From contig NC_087382.1 of the NCBI RefSeq assembly GCF_963675165.1, forward strand, positions 3,573,963-3,637,962: a stretch of 64,000 bases of DNA, written 5' to 3'. A program made the translations under genes and the position numbers. This document shows, piece by piece, positions 12,046 to 23,671 of this stretch. This stretch comes from Halichondria panicea (lineage: Eukaryota > Porifera > Demospongiae > Suberitida > Halichondriidae). Below the pieces are notes generated by a model. It did no database searches. It saw nothing but the letters and a program-made list of their open reading frames with translations, and was not told where the DNA came from. Every line of letters begins with the position of its first letter. The stretch's first letter is position 1.

Positions 12046-15000
12046 GGCAAACTAGAGGAAGCAGTGGAGGTGGTCTCGGATATGGTCAATAGACAATACC
12101 TACAAACACCACGCTCTAATATGAACAAAGCCGCTGGAAACGTCGACTATCTTTGCAGCAAATATCTCACCGAAATGTCCGTGGTTGCGACAATCACCGA
12201 TCTGGCAGTAAAAGAAGCGGAAAAGCCTCCACCTCTGCATGCCGCCCCGCCCACTCTACGGGAGGACACCCCGCCCCCTCGTATGGGGGTGATTTCCCTC
12301 GACTTCGGACCAGACGTTCCCGACCAACTGGACGAAGAAACAAAGCTCTTGTTTGGCTACTTACGTGAATCTAAGTCTGAAACCACTCCTAAAAAAAAGA
12401 TAAGCATCGCAACAACCTCAACTAATTCTCCTGTATTAATACGCAAGCAAAGAACTCGATCTAAAAATACCACAAAGTGTTTCCTAAAGAAAGCAGATCA
12501 CCACTACACCAAGCCACAGCTGCTCAGCGTACGACAATGAGTCATCCAAGAAGCAAACTATTACCAATAAAATCAGAATTACAACAGCTAATAAAAAATG
12601 CGGATTATTCCAAAATGGCCGATTTCCTTGGCGATATTTTACTGAACATTCACGACATCGGAGGTCAGCTAGGCTTCTTGGAAATGCTACCAGCCCTGAG
12701 CACTGGTCCGGCCATGTATCTAGTGTTCTTAGATCTCAGTAAGGAACACTTGACAAGCTGTACAAAATACCTTTCAGTCGAGATGGCATGGAAATTAATC
12801 CCTTCAATTCTGTTCATACTACAGAAGCCACAATCTCTCAAATCCTCACCTCTATTGCCAGTGTCCATTGCATCTCAAGAGATCCCACTCCTCTTATTAA
12901 TGTTGGCAGAGCTAGTGATGCTCTTAAAGAAAGAATAACAACTTTTGAACAAGTTAAACCGGTAGCAGCCTTGATAGGCACACACAAAGACAAGCTGACT
13001 GACCCCGAGAGACAAATCAGCGAGAAAAATGAGGCACTTAAAAAAGTTATCAAAAAGTTCCCTGAAATTATTATTTCTCCAGGATCAGAAGAGCAGAATA
13101 TTAAGCACAGCGAACCTCTAGACGGATCCCGTACACAATCAGATTCAAAATCTTGTTTCTTCTCAGTTGATAACCTCAATGGAACTGAAGTGTCTGACAT
13201 CGGACCCGTTCGTAATTTCTTAAGTCGAATAATTTTGTCTCGTTTCAAAAATGCTTCTCTTCCAATTCGACCGAAATGGCTTATTTTTGGGTTGCTTCTT
13301 CGAAAACAATTTCAAATAGCTACAATTGAAGATTGCTTTGAATTAGGAGAAATGCTAGAAATGCAGAAAGAAGAAGTAAAAGTGTGTCTCTGGTATCTTC
13401 ACAACTGTGTTGGTACGATCCTCCATTACACCAACGTACCTGGTGATGACGGTTGGCTCAAAGGTCATGTGATATGCACCCTTCAAGCTATCTTTGATAG
13501 CATCAGCCAGTTTATTCTCCTTTCTATGCGAATGCTTCACTCTGGAGGTCCAGTTACCGACTACGAGCAAGCCGAGTTGGTTAAGAAAGGACAGTTTTCG
13601 ATCAAATCCATTGAAATGTGTTGCAGAAACGTGGAAATGTCTGAACTTATTCCCGCAAAGCATCTCATTAAGTTATTGGAGCACGTCAAACTTCTGTCCC
13701 CGATATCTCATAAGGATGAATCATCAGCGGAAGGTGTTCGCATTACCTACTTAATGCCGGCTGTTTTGGAATGTGCTTCAAAAGAGGAGCTGGCGAACCC
13801 ACCTCCACCAGACACCAACAACCCAGAACCACTCCACATCACATTTAGCTTTGGTTACGTACCAACAGGAGTCTTCTGTGGGCTCATCACTCGACTAGTT
13901 TCCCAAGGCCCCCATAAAATCCTCGGATTTAAGTGGAAGTTGGTGGAAGACAGTGTCAAGAGAAACTGCGTCTCTTTCTATGTAGATGGTGTTCACAAGG
14001 TGACTCTGCTCTCGCACGAAAAGAGCTACGAAATTCGAGTTTCCTGTGAGGATCCAGAATCTTCTCTGCACGACCTTTGCGCTCATGCACTCTCTGTCGT
14101 TCTGTATTTCCTCAAAACTTTGTATGAGAATTTGATTCCATTAATCGCATTCCAGTGTCCCTGTTCCAATCACAAAACCAAACGAGACGTCATTAATTTA
14201 TGTACTATTTCCGATGGTTCAAAAGTTCGATTTCTTTGTAACGATTCTATGAAGCTCGTTAAATTAAAACCGGAACAACGGATCTGGCTTGGAAAGGTAA
14301 GTATTTTTGTAACCATTAATTGTATTAATGATGCCAATTAATTCGCTACAGAACAAGAAGGTTGGTGAGGAAGCTGAACTAGAGGTGCTAAAGTTTACTG
14401 AGGATGGCTTCTCCTTCCACTGGACCAAAGAGGGCTCCAGACGTCAGATCAAGACAACTGATGATCGGCCCAACACTCTGAGTTTCCCGGGTGTGAGAGA
14501 GGAGGACTTTGGTGACTACCAGTGTGAGGTGAAGGATGCAGCTGCTGGGAAAGTGCTCCTCACTCTCTACACAGCTCTCTACAAAGAAGACACAAGTCAG
14601 TTAGCATTGAGATGTATGCCACATTTATACGTTCAATCTTTTTTTATGCTTTTAGAAGAATTTTCTACTAAAAGGAATGAAGAGCCAAAAACAATAGCAC
14701 TATAAAGACGCCATCATCAGGTTTGATTGTTTCTACGAACTATTCTACAAACACTGTTGTTCACGTTCAATCTTTTACTGGTACAGGTGAATTCTCTACT
14801 TTAAGGAATGAAGAGCCAAAAAGCAATGACACTAAATCTATTGTAAAGACACCATCATCAGGTTTGATTGTTTCTACAAACTATTCTACAAACACAGTTG
14901 TTCACTGATCACTCCTATATAGATGAGGGATCCCTGTCATCAGAAAGTCTCCAATACTCAGCAGCTCCAGTCCAGAGAGTAGGAACTACATCAGCTGGTG

Positions 15001-15683
15001 AAGACAGTCAAGTCCGTACTAGAAGAGGTAAATTCACTGCTAAATAACTATTATTATGATATTTTGTATTTTCATCAATGTTAATTCATTTCCTCTCTAA
15101 TTATAGGATCACCCGCTAATCGAGCCCCTCTCCAAGGACTAATAAATCATTACAGTCTGATTGACGAGCAACTCAACAGTGAAATCAAGAAAGCTGATAC
15201 TCCCTTTATAGCCGAATATTTCGATAATGCGGAACTTTATTCGAGTGCAATGGGACTAACTCCTGCTGAACAAGCTGATGTGAAGAGGTTGTACCATAGC
15301 GAAGGAGTTCAAACGGCCATGATGAAGTGCCTGCAAGTTTGGAAACAGCATAATTCTTCACGATCAACTTACAGAGCTCTACTAGATATCGTACTGAGAT
15401 TAGGGAAAGGAGACACAGCTGATAAAATATGTCAGCAATTGACCCAACGTAAGTACATGTGTATCAGTGCCCCTCCCCCTTTCCCTCTCCCCTATAAAGC
15501 AACTGAGTAGCTATCTTACTCATGTCGAGTTGTAGAGCATATTTATATCCACTTTGTTGGTGTCTTATATCATTTTAGCTAGACTGCACAGCCGCTCTCA
15601 GTGCACTGTGATAATGACAACCTATAGTTTATCAAAATGATCTGTTCTATAATTATTATTGTACAGATCGCACACTGGACTGA
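12046..15683 (+). pseudogene. Fusion B: ANKIB1-like Ariadne tail joined to ROC (no P-loop)-COR-Ig-Death, frameshifted
   Basis: The chimeric exon 12046/12047-14296 starts with Ariadne-tail sequence (KLEEAVEVVSDMVNRQYLQT) and, at about 12331, switches in frame into the ROC exon at DEETKLLFGYLRES. The ankyrin exons and the P-loop are therefore missing. A 1-base loss near 12476 and 2 extra bases near 12746 break the ROC frame relative to copy D. COR is open from 12788. Downstream exons: Ig 14352-14595; linker 14656 onward (broken) and a second linker 14787-14861; 14923-15027; Death 15107-15448; terminal 15667-15683 (HRTLD). Switch II reads DIGGQLGFLEMLP, with L replacing P. The acceptor of the first exon is also damaged (CAA instead of CAG). 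Probably non-functional, unless the indels are assembly errors. Confidence 0.78.
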
Positions 15684-15891
15684 TGAAGTGATTACACATG
15701 CAGTGTGTCGGATTGTACAAAATACTCATTAGAACAGATAGTGACATGTAGCTATATAATTGTGTGCCGCTTCATTTATAGTTAAAATAGCTATCCATTT
15801 TTAGTAACCGCTGATTTCCACTAGTCATTAGAGACGTTGATATTGCGTGATGTTTCATTTTAGGCTACTTAATACATTTTTGTTACCTTAA

Positions 15892-16245
15892 TTTTACTAT
15901 TATAGACGGGTACTTATTTTAGCGTTTTCAGATTTTTCTCTGTTTTTAGGGTACTAATTTTGGCTGATTTGTAGCAAATTCATTACCACTCAAAGATGTA
16001 CAAGTATATGAGTTTTAAGGTTGAATGGAAAGTTTGGAGTCAGATAAAGGGCTAGCTTGCTTAGCGTACTCTCAAAAGTACATTACATTATACAAAAAAA
16101 ACATTAGAAAAAAGAAAAAAAGAAAATTTTTTTAATGAGATTCATAATTTTTTAATTGCTTTTTATTATTAGCGCGTACTTTAGCGTTAATTACAAATTC
16201 GCTAAAATTCTCTAAAATTATAGTACCCGTTTACAATAAGGTAAC
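15892..16245. mobile_element. A+T-rich TIR element behind fusion B
   Basis: GTTACCTTAATTTTACTATT at the left matches the reverse complement of the right end (AATAAGGTAAC) over about 45 bp, including the ACGGGTACTTATTTTAGCG-like subterminal block. Copies: 44479-44857 (complete) and about 59731-59826 (right part deleted). Confidence 0.65.
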
Positions 16246-17194
16246 AAGGTTTTGATACATAATTATAGCGAATGACCACTACAGCTGAACCTTTATTTCG
16301 TAACAACTATATAAATTAATTGCCTCTTCTTAACGTTAACTCAAAACATGTCTTAGTACAGCGGAGCTTGCAACGTACATTCATTACAGTAGTGCTACAA
16401 CACATGACATCATTGAATCAGTGTGCTGGTGGTTTTGTTAACAATGGCTGTGATAGTGAAGGATCACTACAGCTGTTGGATGGTGCACCACGATTAGAGC
16501 AGCTCTTTAGCTCTGACCATGTACACTAAACACAATACAGAACAATGTGCAGTACATGCAGACAGTAGACTAGTGGCATGGAAACTATATGAATGTACAA
16601 GGTGAGAAGTATAAAGCAGCCAAATGCCTCCACTCTCCTGTTATTAGGTGAGGTGGTTTTGTAATCTTCACCATGCAGCAGCATGAAAACAGAGCATTTG
16701 ATCTCTCTTATACTGTGTTGCACTGCATTAATGTCGGTGGATTGATCTGTGTTGTATAGCCTCGCCGATTCCAGGCCTCTTGACAATTCAAGCAGCTAGT
16801 GTTGAGAGAGGTACCACAATAGTACAGAATTTTAATTAAGTGGGTGCCAAATGTTTGTATTGGGTATATCTGTTAAAATGTGTACATGCCGACTGTTTAA
16901 TTTATACACAGAATAATCACTGATTATAATTTACTATGTGAAAGTTCAGATAAAAATTATGTTGGAGTAAACCAACTATCTGAGTGCAATGGTGTTTCGT
17001 AATACCTGAACCAGAACACTAAATGCTAGCATTAGCTGCAACAAAGCACTGTCACTAGAAATGTTTTTGCTTACATGCAAAGCCTATATATCGCTATTGA
17101 CCATTATTATAGTATAGTTATAGTGAACAGGAACTTCAGAGCTCCTCAAGATAATCACTACAAGACGACAGAGGTGGGTCAGAACATTTGTAAT

Positions 17195-17279
17195 ACTCCC
17201 TGCATGCATGTACATGTACTCTAATATCATGAACATGCATGCAGTCACATGTGTAATGGAATTCCCCTTACACACAATA
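17195..17279 (+). promoter_or_regulatory. Orphan copy of the conserved block upstream of the ankyrin-ROCO genes
   Basis: The block contains GCATGCATGTACATGTAC, then ATGAACATGCATGCAGTCAC, then ATGGAATTCCCCTTACACAC and AATAGAGG. The same block occurs at 19245-19330, 31960-32045 and 53385-53475, each 130-150 bp upstream of an MGQ... start, and again as an orphan at 45832-45915. It is conserved and palindrome-rich (ACATGT, GCATGC). A promoter role is inference from position. Confidence 0.4.
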
Positions 17280-17280
17280 G

Positions 17281-17404
17281 AGGACTTCATAGAGCTACTG
17301 GAGGAGGGTTTCGTGGACACCTTCCGTCACCTGTATCCCGACCTCACTGGAGCGTACACTTACTAGTCATACCGGTTCAACGCCAGAGCCAAGAACACTG
17401 GCTG
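17281..17404 (+). pseudogene. APEX1-like 3' fragment
   Basis: This is the 3' part of the APEX1 exon that encodes DTFRHLYPDL...AYTY*SYRFNARAKN. The tryptophan expected after TYTY is TAG (17364-17366), as in the other two copies. Everything upstream is missing, and the fragment is joined to the ankyrin-gene upstream block at 17280. It is a recombination scar. Confidence 0.8.
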
Positions 17405-17541
17405 GTGAGTGCTCCCGCATTACTCTAGCAATAGAGTGTATCTGTGTTATCGTGTCCACGATCCTGCTACTAATACCCAACACATGCACACTGTCTTAGT
17501 TATCCACCACCCCCACCACCCACACACACCACACACACTAG

Positions 17542-18760
17542 ATGACGAGGCAAAGAAGGTAGCTTCACAGGCACAAGCAGACGCTCGCTGGATCATAAGA
17601 AACACAAAGCCTTGTCCACATTGCAGGTACGTTGGAATAGAGTATAGAACAATAATATTTAGAGTTACTGTACATAATTATACGTTTCATTGTTGTCTGA
17701 TTTCAATATTTCCTTATAGAGCTCCAATTCAGAAGAACGACGGATGCAATCACATGACTTGTAAACAGGTACGGACTTAACATAATTATTAGACTGGGAA
17801 CGGTTGCACCTAGTTCATTTTTTTTGCTTCTAGTGTCGCCATGATTTCTGCTGGGTGTGTCTTGATCCCTGGAGTCTACATAACCACAGAACTGGGGGAT
17901 ACTTTACGTATGTCGTACATTGCCAATTTACATTCAAAAACGCTCTTACAACTGATCGATTGTCATCTATAGCTAGCTATGTGTACTATAGCTTTGCTGT
18001 TCTCATAACTTTTTCAGTTCATATTTCACACAAATGTCACAAATGATATGGGCAACAGATATCAATCTTGTCTATTGACCTAGCTCCCTCCTTTTCCTTC
18101 ATAGTGTGAATCGGTACCGTTGCAGTTTTAATTTATTCAACAAATACTTTTTTAGAGGCCATTCCATGAAATTCAGTTGTCTATTGACCTCCCTCCCCTT
18201 TGTAGCTGTAACCGGTTCACTGCTCAGGAGAAGGCCAACACGACAGTGGAGATGTCCAGAGGAGACATGGAGGCTGCCTATGTTAAGAAAGCTACAGAGG
18301 ACCTTTAGTCACACACTAAGAGATTCCAGCATTATTATGACAGATACAACAATCATCTACACAGTCTGGATGTAAGTGGTGGAGCGTGAAAAATCTCTCG
18401 AGATGGTCAATAGACAATACCTCCAAACACCACGCTCTAAAATGAACGAAACCGCTGGAAACCTCGACTACCTTTGCAGCAAATATCTCACCGAAATGTC
18501 CGTGGTTGCGACAATCGCCGATCTGGCAGTAAAAGAAGCGGAAAAGCCTCCACCTTCGCGTGCCACCCCGCCCACTCCACGGGAGGACAGCCCGCCCCCT
18601 CGTATGGGGGTGATTCCCCGGCTTTGGACCAGACGTTCCCGACCAACCGGATGGAGAGAGGCGCTTCCGTTTGATTGGTCTATTGAATCCCGATGGAACA
18701 TTGCATATTTTACGAGTACCAGAAGAGGAGTTTCAATTTCTTAGGGCCCCAGCAGACTAA
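17542..18760 (+). pseudogene. ANKIB1-like RING2/Ariadne fragment, copy 1 (internally deleted)
   Basis: Exons at 17542-17626 (ARWIIRNTKPCPHC), 17720-17768 (APIQKNDGCNHMTCKQ, containing the RING2 cysteine that is the ubiquitin acceptor in Ariadne ligases), 17834-17907 (CRHDFCWVCLDPW) and 18206-18371 (Ariadne domain). The last carries an in-frame TAG at GACCTTTAG (CAG in other copies). The intron after it is fused to the middle of the final exon at about 18395, so two exons are deleted. The tail reads to TAA at 18760, but around 18630 its frame differs from copies C and E. RING1 and IBR exons are absent. Confidence 0.8.
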
Positions 18761-19420
18761 TTAGCGTTATGTGAATGTACTTGTGAACTACATGTATATA
18801 ATAATTATGAGTATTCTATTCAACAATTTAGCTGTGTGTGTGTATGTATAAACATGTTATTTTTCATGTTGTTTGCACAGTCGTCATTAATATTTTGTTA
18901 TTAATTAAAAGGCACCTCTGCCCCGAAGCAGCCATTGTGATCAAACTCTGCAGATCCACCCCCTTTCTATGGTTCGTAACACGCCGACCGTTTCATATTT
19001 TAAAGACAGAATAATCACTATTATTTATGATAATAATTATATGCTAGACTAGCCAATTAGCGTTAATTGCAATGGTATCTCATACCTCCCCCCCCCACTC
19101 AAATATATACCCGAAGCATTTGAACACTAAAAGCTAGCTGCAAACAAAGCACTGCATGTCAGTCGTCACTATAGCCTGTTTTACCATAATAATTATTATA
19201 GTTAGAGAACAGGCATTTTTAGATGTCTGATAATACCCCCTGTATGCATGTACATGTACCCTATGATTTATTCATGAACATGCATGCAGTCACATGTGTA
19301 ATGGAATTCCCCTTACACACAATAGAGGGTGTGTCATGTCTGTGGTGAGGGTATTCATATCATTCCAAGCTTCCATTCAATATTAAACTGCAGCCTTCAC
19401 ACATCTCTGGTTTCTATAAT
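18761..19420. promoter_or_regulatory. Intergenic region with the conserved upstream block of the ankyrin gene
   Basis: This lies between the ANKIB1-like tail and the ankyrin-gene ATG. It is conserved with 31481-32167 and 52916-53592. It contains a poly-C tract near 19088 and the GCATGTACATGTAC / ACATGCATGCAGTCAC block at 19245-19330. It presumably carries the 3' UTR of one gene and the promoter of the next. No coding exon is seen. Confidence 0.45.
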
Positions 19421-20730
19421 ATGGGACAGTTCCAGTCTGCTGAGTAAGTGATGGTCTTATAGCCTAACATTTTTATTGCTTTTAAACAGGAAACAGGCCG
19501 TGGAGTTATCGAATGCTGCTAGAGATGGTGATGTTAGCAAAGTGAAGTCCCTGCTGGCACGTGGGGCCAACCCTAACCACCCCGAGTACCATCTATTACA
19601 CATTGTTTGTTGGAATGGTAACCTGGAGACAGTGAAGGCATTTGTTGAGGCTGGAGCAGACACTGGGAGATGGAATGCTCGGGGCAGGTCTCCATTTCAT
19701 TGTGCAGCCTGGGGGGGTCGTAAGGAGGTGTTGGTTTACTTGATCAGGGATTGCAAGTGCAGTGCTGGTAAGTAGTTTTCCATTCACTAACGGTTGCTAC
19801 ATAACTCCCCCGGCCAACTATAGCAACTTTTCATATTGCAAATGTTTTTATGGGACTGTAATATCAGTTTGAAACGTATACAGAATACAAGGCTTTGACT
19901 TCTTAATTTTGATGATGAGTTGGTTATGTACACGAACTATTCATTCTGACACCTTGAGGGCCTGGTTTATTTGGATGGATATTTAGGAATGCACCTATAA
20001 TTTATAAATGAACACACTATTTGTGATACCAACATTCACTTTGTGTATAGATACCAGGGACCAGAATAACAATACTCCACTCCACTATGCATGCTCTGGT
20101 GGTCACCCAGGTGTGGTGCAGTACTTAGTGGAGGAGGCCCACTGTGACATCAGTGAGTACCACAATTTTATCTGTCTCCGTATCATGTATACCAATGCAT
20201 GTGTTAACATAATTATACAAATGTGGTAACATGACTGTTATTTCAGATGCACTGAACAATGACAACGATACTCCACTCCGCGATGCATGCTATTGGGGTA
20301 AACTAGATGTGGTGCAGTACTTGGTGGAGGAGGCCCACTGTGACATCAGTGAGTGTATCATCCGTATACCAATGCATGTGTTAACAAATGACTGTTATTT
20401 CAGATGCACCAGCGAACAAGTACAACAGTACTCCACTCCACATTGCATGCTCTCGTGGTCACCAAGATGTGGTGCAGTACTTGGTGGAGGAGGCCCACTG
20501 TGACATTAGTGAGTGTATCATAATTTTATTTGTCCCTGTGTACAAATTTGTTATTTTGAAAACTTTCAGATGTACGGAACGACAACAAAGAGACTGTACT
20601 TCATGTAGCCTGTGGTATCTACCTATCTACAATTTGTGAGTCAAAGTAATAAAGATTAAAGTAACTACATAGCCCTAAAAAGTACTTGTTCGTACAAACC
20701 AGAAATAAGAGTATATGCATGTAATAGATA

Positions 20731-20838
20731 TAGCATGAGACCGAGTGTTTTGAAATATACAGGTACAAGCACAAGGGTGAAGCTCCGAGGGCGAGTTGCT
20801 TGTATATTTCAATGAAACACGAGGATTCTCATGCTATA
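20731..20838. repeat. Intronic hairpin element (about 110 bp)
   Basis: TAGCATGAGACCGAGTGTTT on the left and AAACACGAGGATTCTCATGC on the right form an imperfect inverted repeat around CTCCGAGGGCGAGTTGC. Copies lie at the same intron position at about 33131-33240 and 54560-54672, so it pre-dates the duplications. Confidence 0.6.
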
Positions 20839-21048
20839 ATATTCTGCAGCTAGGACGACCCCTTACCAAAACGTGTAATAGAACACGGAAGGAACTGTAT
20901 GACTTTTATTACACCCTTGTAACCCATATAAAATTCAGGGGGGTAGCTTAATAGTTTCCTAGTTGCCCAGAAACCCACTTGCTTGCTGAAAAATGGGTGG
21001 GGCTGATCATGTGCTGAAGTTAATATTGACCACGAGTAGATTAATATC

Positions 21049-21817
21049 TATAGCCTCGATTCCAGGCCGCTTGAACAAGGCGGCCTGGTATACCTTGTAT
21101 GCGCATGCACGAAATAATTGACAACAATTTCATCACACAAATTGTAAAAAAACGGACAAAGTTACAAAAGGGAATAATACGTATGACAATGTGACCACAA
21201 TGCATATGGCAGCTTTCAGAGACACTAATCAAAGTAGAATAATTATGCTGCAGCAGTGTTGCTTCTTCTAGCTCTGTTTATCAAAGAGACAGTTCAAGAA
21301 AGTCTCCCAGACAGCTAGAGCTGCCAGCTAGGAAGAGTGGTGGACTCTTTAATACATCAGTAGATCTTGAGTGAATAACCTCCTGAGTGTCGAGTTAAAG
21401 CTTATTAAAAGCTTTCAGGAGTAATCATTAGCTTCTTTATCTTCAGCAATGACTTCTTGTCGAACATAAAGGCAAGATTTAGTAGCAGAACACTTGCCTG
21501 GTCTATATTACCACAGCCTCATCAGGGGACCCACAGGAACACATCATGCCTTTCCTATAACATCTGTAGCCTTACAGTGTAGGGTGTCGTTAAGTAGAGA
21601 CTTGGCTTGATACAATAAAGGGCGTAAGAACTCAGTCATCTTTGCACAATACTTCTATGTAACGGACTGTAAAATCAGAATACAAATAGTATACGGTTTA
21701 TTTTACTGACAGTATCCACAAATACACGGATTACCCCCTTTTTGGGGTAATGTACACGCATGCGCATATACAAGGTATACCAGGCCGCCTTGTTCAAGCG
21801 GCCTGGAATCGAGGCTA
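21049..21817. mobile_element. TIR transposon derivative in an ankyrin intron
   Basis: Ends: TAGCCTCGATTCCAGGCCGC at 21051 and its reverse complement ending at 21817. Each arm contains an inner palindrome (CCAGGCCGCTT / AAGGCGGCCTGG). Nine-base direct repeats ATTAATATC flank it at 21040-21048 and 21818-21826. Only this copy of the intron contains it (compare 33341 and 54768). It has no intact ORF. Related end motifs occur at 46398-46497. Confidence 0.7.
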
Positions 21818-22057
21818 ATTAATATCCAGTCTGTATTTATTGTGCCTATTAATAGTAGTTACCTTCTGCAATCCAAGATAAGAGACCAAGATCAGTCCAG
21901 TTCCTCTACTACTGCTCAGAGTCAGACTCCAGACTGTATCTTACAGTGTATATACTGCTATAAATGACTGGAGACTAGCAAGAGTATGGATTGATATCTA
22001 GCCTAGATTTATTTCAATGCCTATTATTAATGCTTCTGCAATCCAAGATAAGAGACC

Positions 22058-22878
22058 CAGGGGCGGATCCAGGGGTGATTATGAGGGGCTGAAGCCCCCC
22101 CCTTTTGAAAAACTACCTAGACGTCTATGTATTGCTAGTCTGAGGTTACAACAATTTTGCCACCAACCTAGTCTCGAATACCCGCCTCAACCTAAAAGCT
22201 TGATGCGGGTATTCGAGACTACCACCAACCTTGTTACTTATGCATCTGCATGTAGACTCACTGACTTAAGAGATGCTATAGACAATAGCCAAGTCTAGCT
22301 ACTAAGAGTATATAAAGGATGTAGGCTAGCTAGCTGGACATGCATACTATACTATACTATACTGTACTACTAGCTAGCTAGAACTAATAAAGTGCATAGG
22401 TCAACTATTGCTGTTGCTGAGTCAGCTCCTTGTGCAATGTTTTGTAACCTCGATCATATCCCAGGCCTCTTTTCCTAGGCCTTGTGAAGGAGGCTATTGT
22501 GCATGCTGTTGAGCTGCAACATGGAGACTTTTTCAGCTAGTTGCAAGGAAGCAGCCTTATCTCCTCTCACTCTCAGTGCAGTCTGGGTAGGCATTGTGAT
22601 TATTTCATGTACCAAGAGTGCATGAATGTAGATGTCTACAGTATACATCCTTTTGTTGATTAGAACGAGTTTTTTGTATTAACTTTTTCATATTCAGTAT
22701 TCACTTATTAATATGACAGTTCAAAGGTAAAAGTGTGAGCAAATTGTAAAAAGCAAAAAATTTCGCCTCGATGCTCCCCCTCCCATACTCACCCCCTGGG
22801 TGGCTCCACCACCCTTGTACGGGGCTTCGCCCCTTTCTACTAGCCCCCCCCCTTTCATTTTTCCTGGATCCGCCCCTG
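22058..22878. mobile_element. TIR element with GGGGCGGATCC ends
   Basis: CAGGGGCGGATCCAGG at the left and CCTGGATCCGCCCCTG at the right are inverted repeats, flanked by AGACC on both sides. C-rich subterminal regions follow. It contains the nested 53-bp element at 22169-22221. It is absent from genes C and E. Confidence 0.65.
22169..22221. mobile_element. 53-bp micro-MITE with 9-bp target duplication
   Basis: The element runs from TAGTCTCGAATACC to ATTCGAGACTA and is almost all inverted repeat. It is flanked by CCACCAACC at 22160-22168 and 22222-22230. It has the same termini as the 640-bp element at 26600-27239, so it is probably an internal-deletion derivative. Confidence 0.75.
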
Positions 22879-23268
22879 AGACCTGATTGTCAGCCCAGTT
22901 CCTCTACTGCATGCTCAGACTCCAGACTGCATGTATATGCAGTCTGGAGTCTGAGCATGCACCACAATCTGATTCTCAGCCACCAACCTCAGAGCTCATA
23001 CCCACTGTCAATGCCAATGGTACTGATCCTGGTAGTACATTTGTACTTAAAACTAAAAGTTTAGGAGATGAGGCCGAGGAGAACTGAAGCTACGACTTAT
23101 CAAAAATGCAGCCATAAGGGGTGTAACCGGCATAATTAAGGGGCATGGCACATGACGTGGGCGTGGTCTCAAAATTTCCGCGGCGCTTATTCCTTCAAAA
23201 ACCCAAATGTCTAGCTATGCCCCTGAAATTATAAAATTCTTATATAATTATACAATACAGTGCATGTA

Positions 23269-23671
23269 CAGTATAGACTCTCTGAAGTACGGCCACCTCG
23301 TTATACCGTCCATTTGGCTTGGCACGGAATGCTAGCTATATGTTTACTGCACAAAACTCATCCTGAAGTACGGCCACTCGCTATTCCGTTTACCGGCCAG
23401 TGCTGTCTGTCCCAAACAAGGTTTTCAATGTAATTTTATACGTATATTACAGCCGGATATGACGTTTGGGTATGGTTTAGCAAATAAAATTGGATTACAC
23501 TTAAATAGAGAACAGAATGATTCATTATCCTTGAGACAAGAACCGCAAAAGTAGTCATTAGATTCGAGGTAAGGTCGTTTTTAAGCTGCTGCTATTTCCT
23601 GAGATACAGCCACCTCGCTATTCCGGCCAAGCTGCATGGTCCCAAGGGTGACCGGATTAACGAGAGTCTAC
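23269..23671. mobile_element. pogo-like MITE in an ankyrin intron
   Basis: Ends TAGACTCTCTGAAGTACGG and CCGGATTAACGAGAGTCTA, with internal GAAGTACGGCCAC-type repeats. The empty site in gene C reads GTGCATGTATTATTATAACC near 33355. Here it is split at TA, consistent with a TA target duplication. Confidence 0.65.

Larger units (their letters stand above)
15684..17280. other. Fusion B 3' flank with an orphan ankyrin-gene upstream region
   Basis: This region has no gene I can support. It holds an A+T-rich inverted-repeat element (15892-16245), then about 900 bp repeated almost identically behind copy D (44880-45910). It ends with the block that normally precedes the MGQ... first exon of the ankyrin genes (17195-17279). 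Here that block is joined directly to an APEX1 fragment. Confidence 0.6.

Noticed and set aside
16320-16529. 69-codon ORF repeated at 44932-45132
   Set aside because: It starts at TTG and is conserved only as part of a duplicated flank. The frames differ at the end and there is no domain or splice context.
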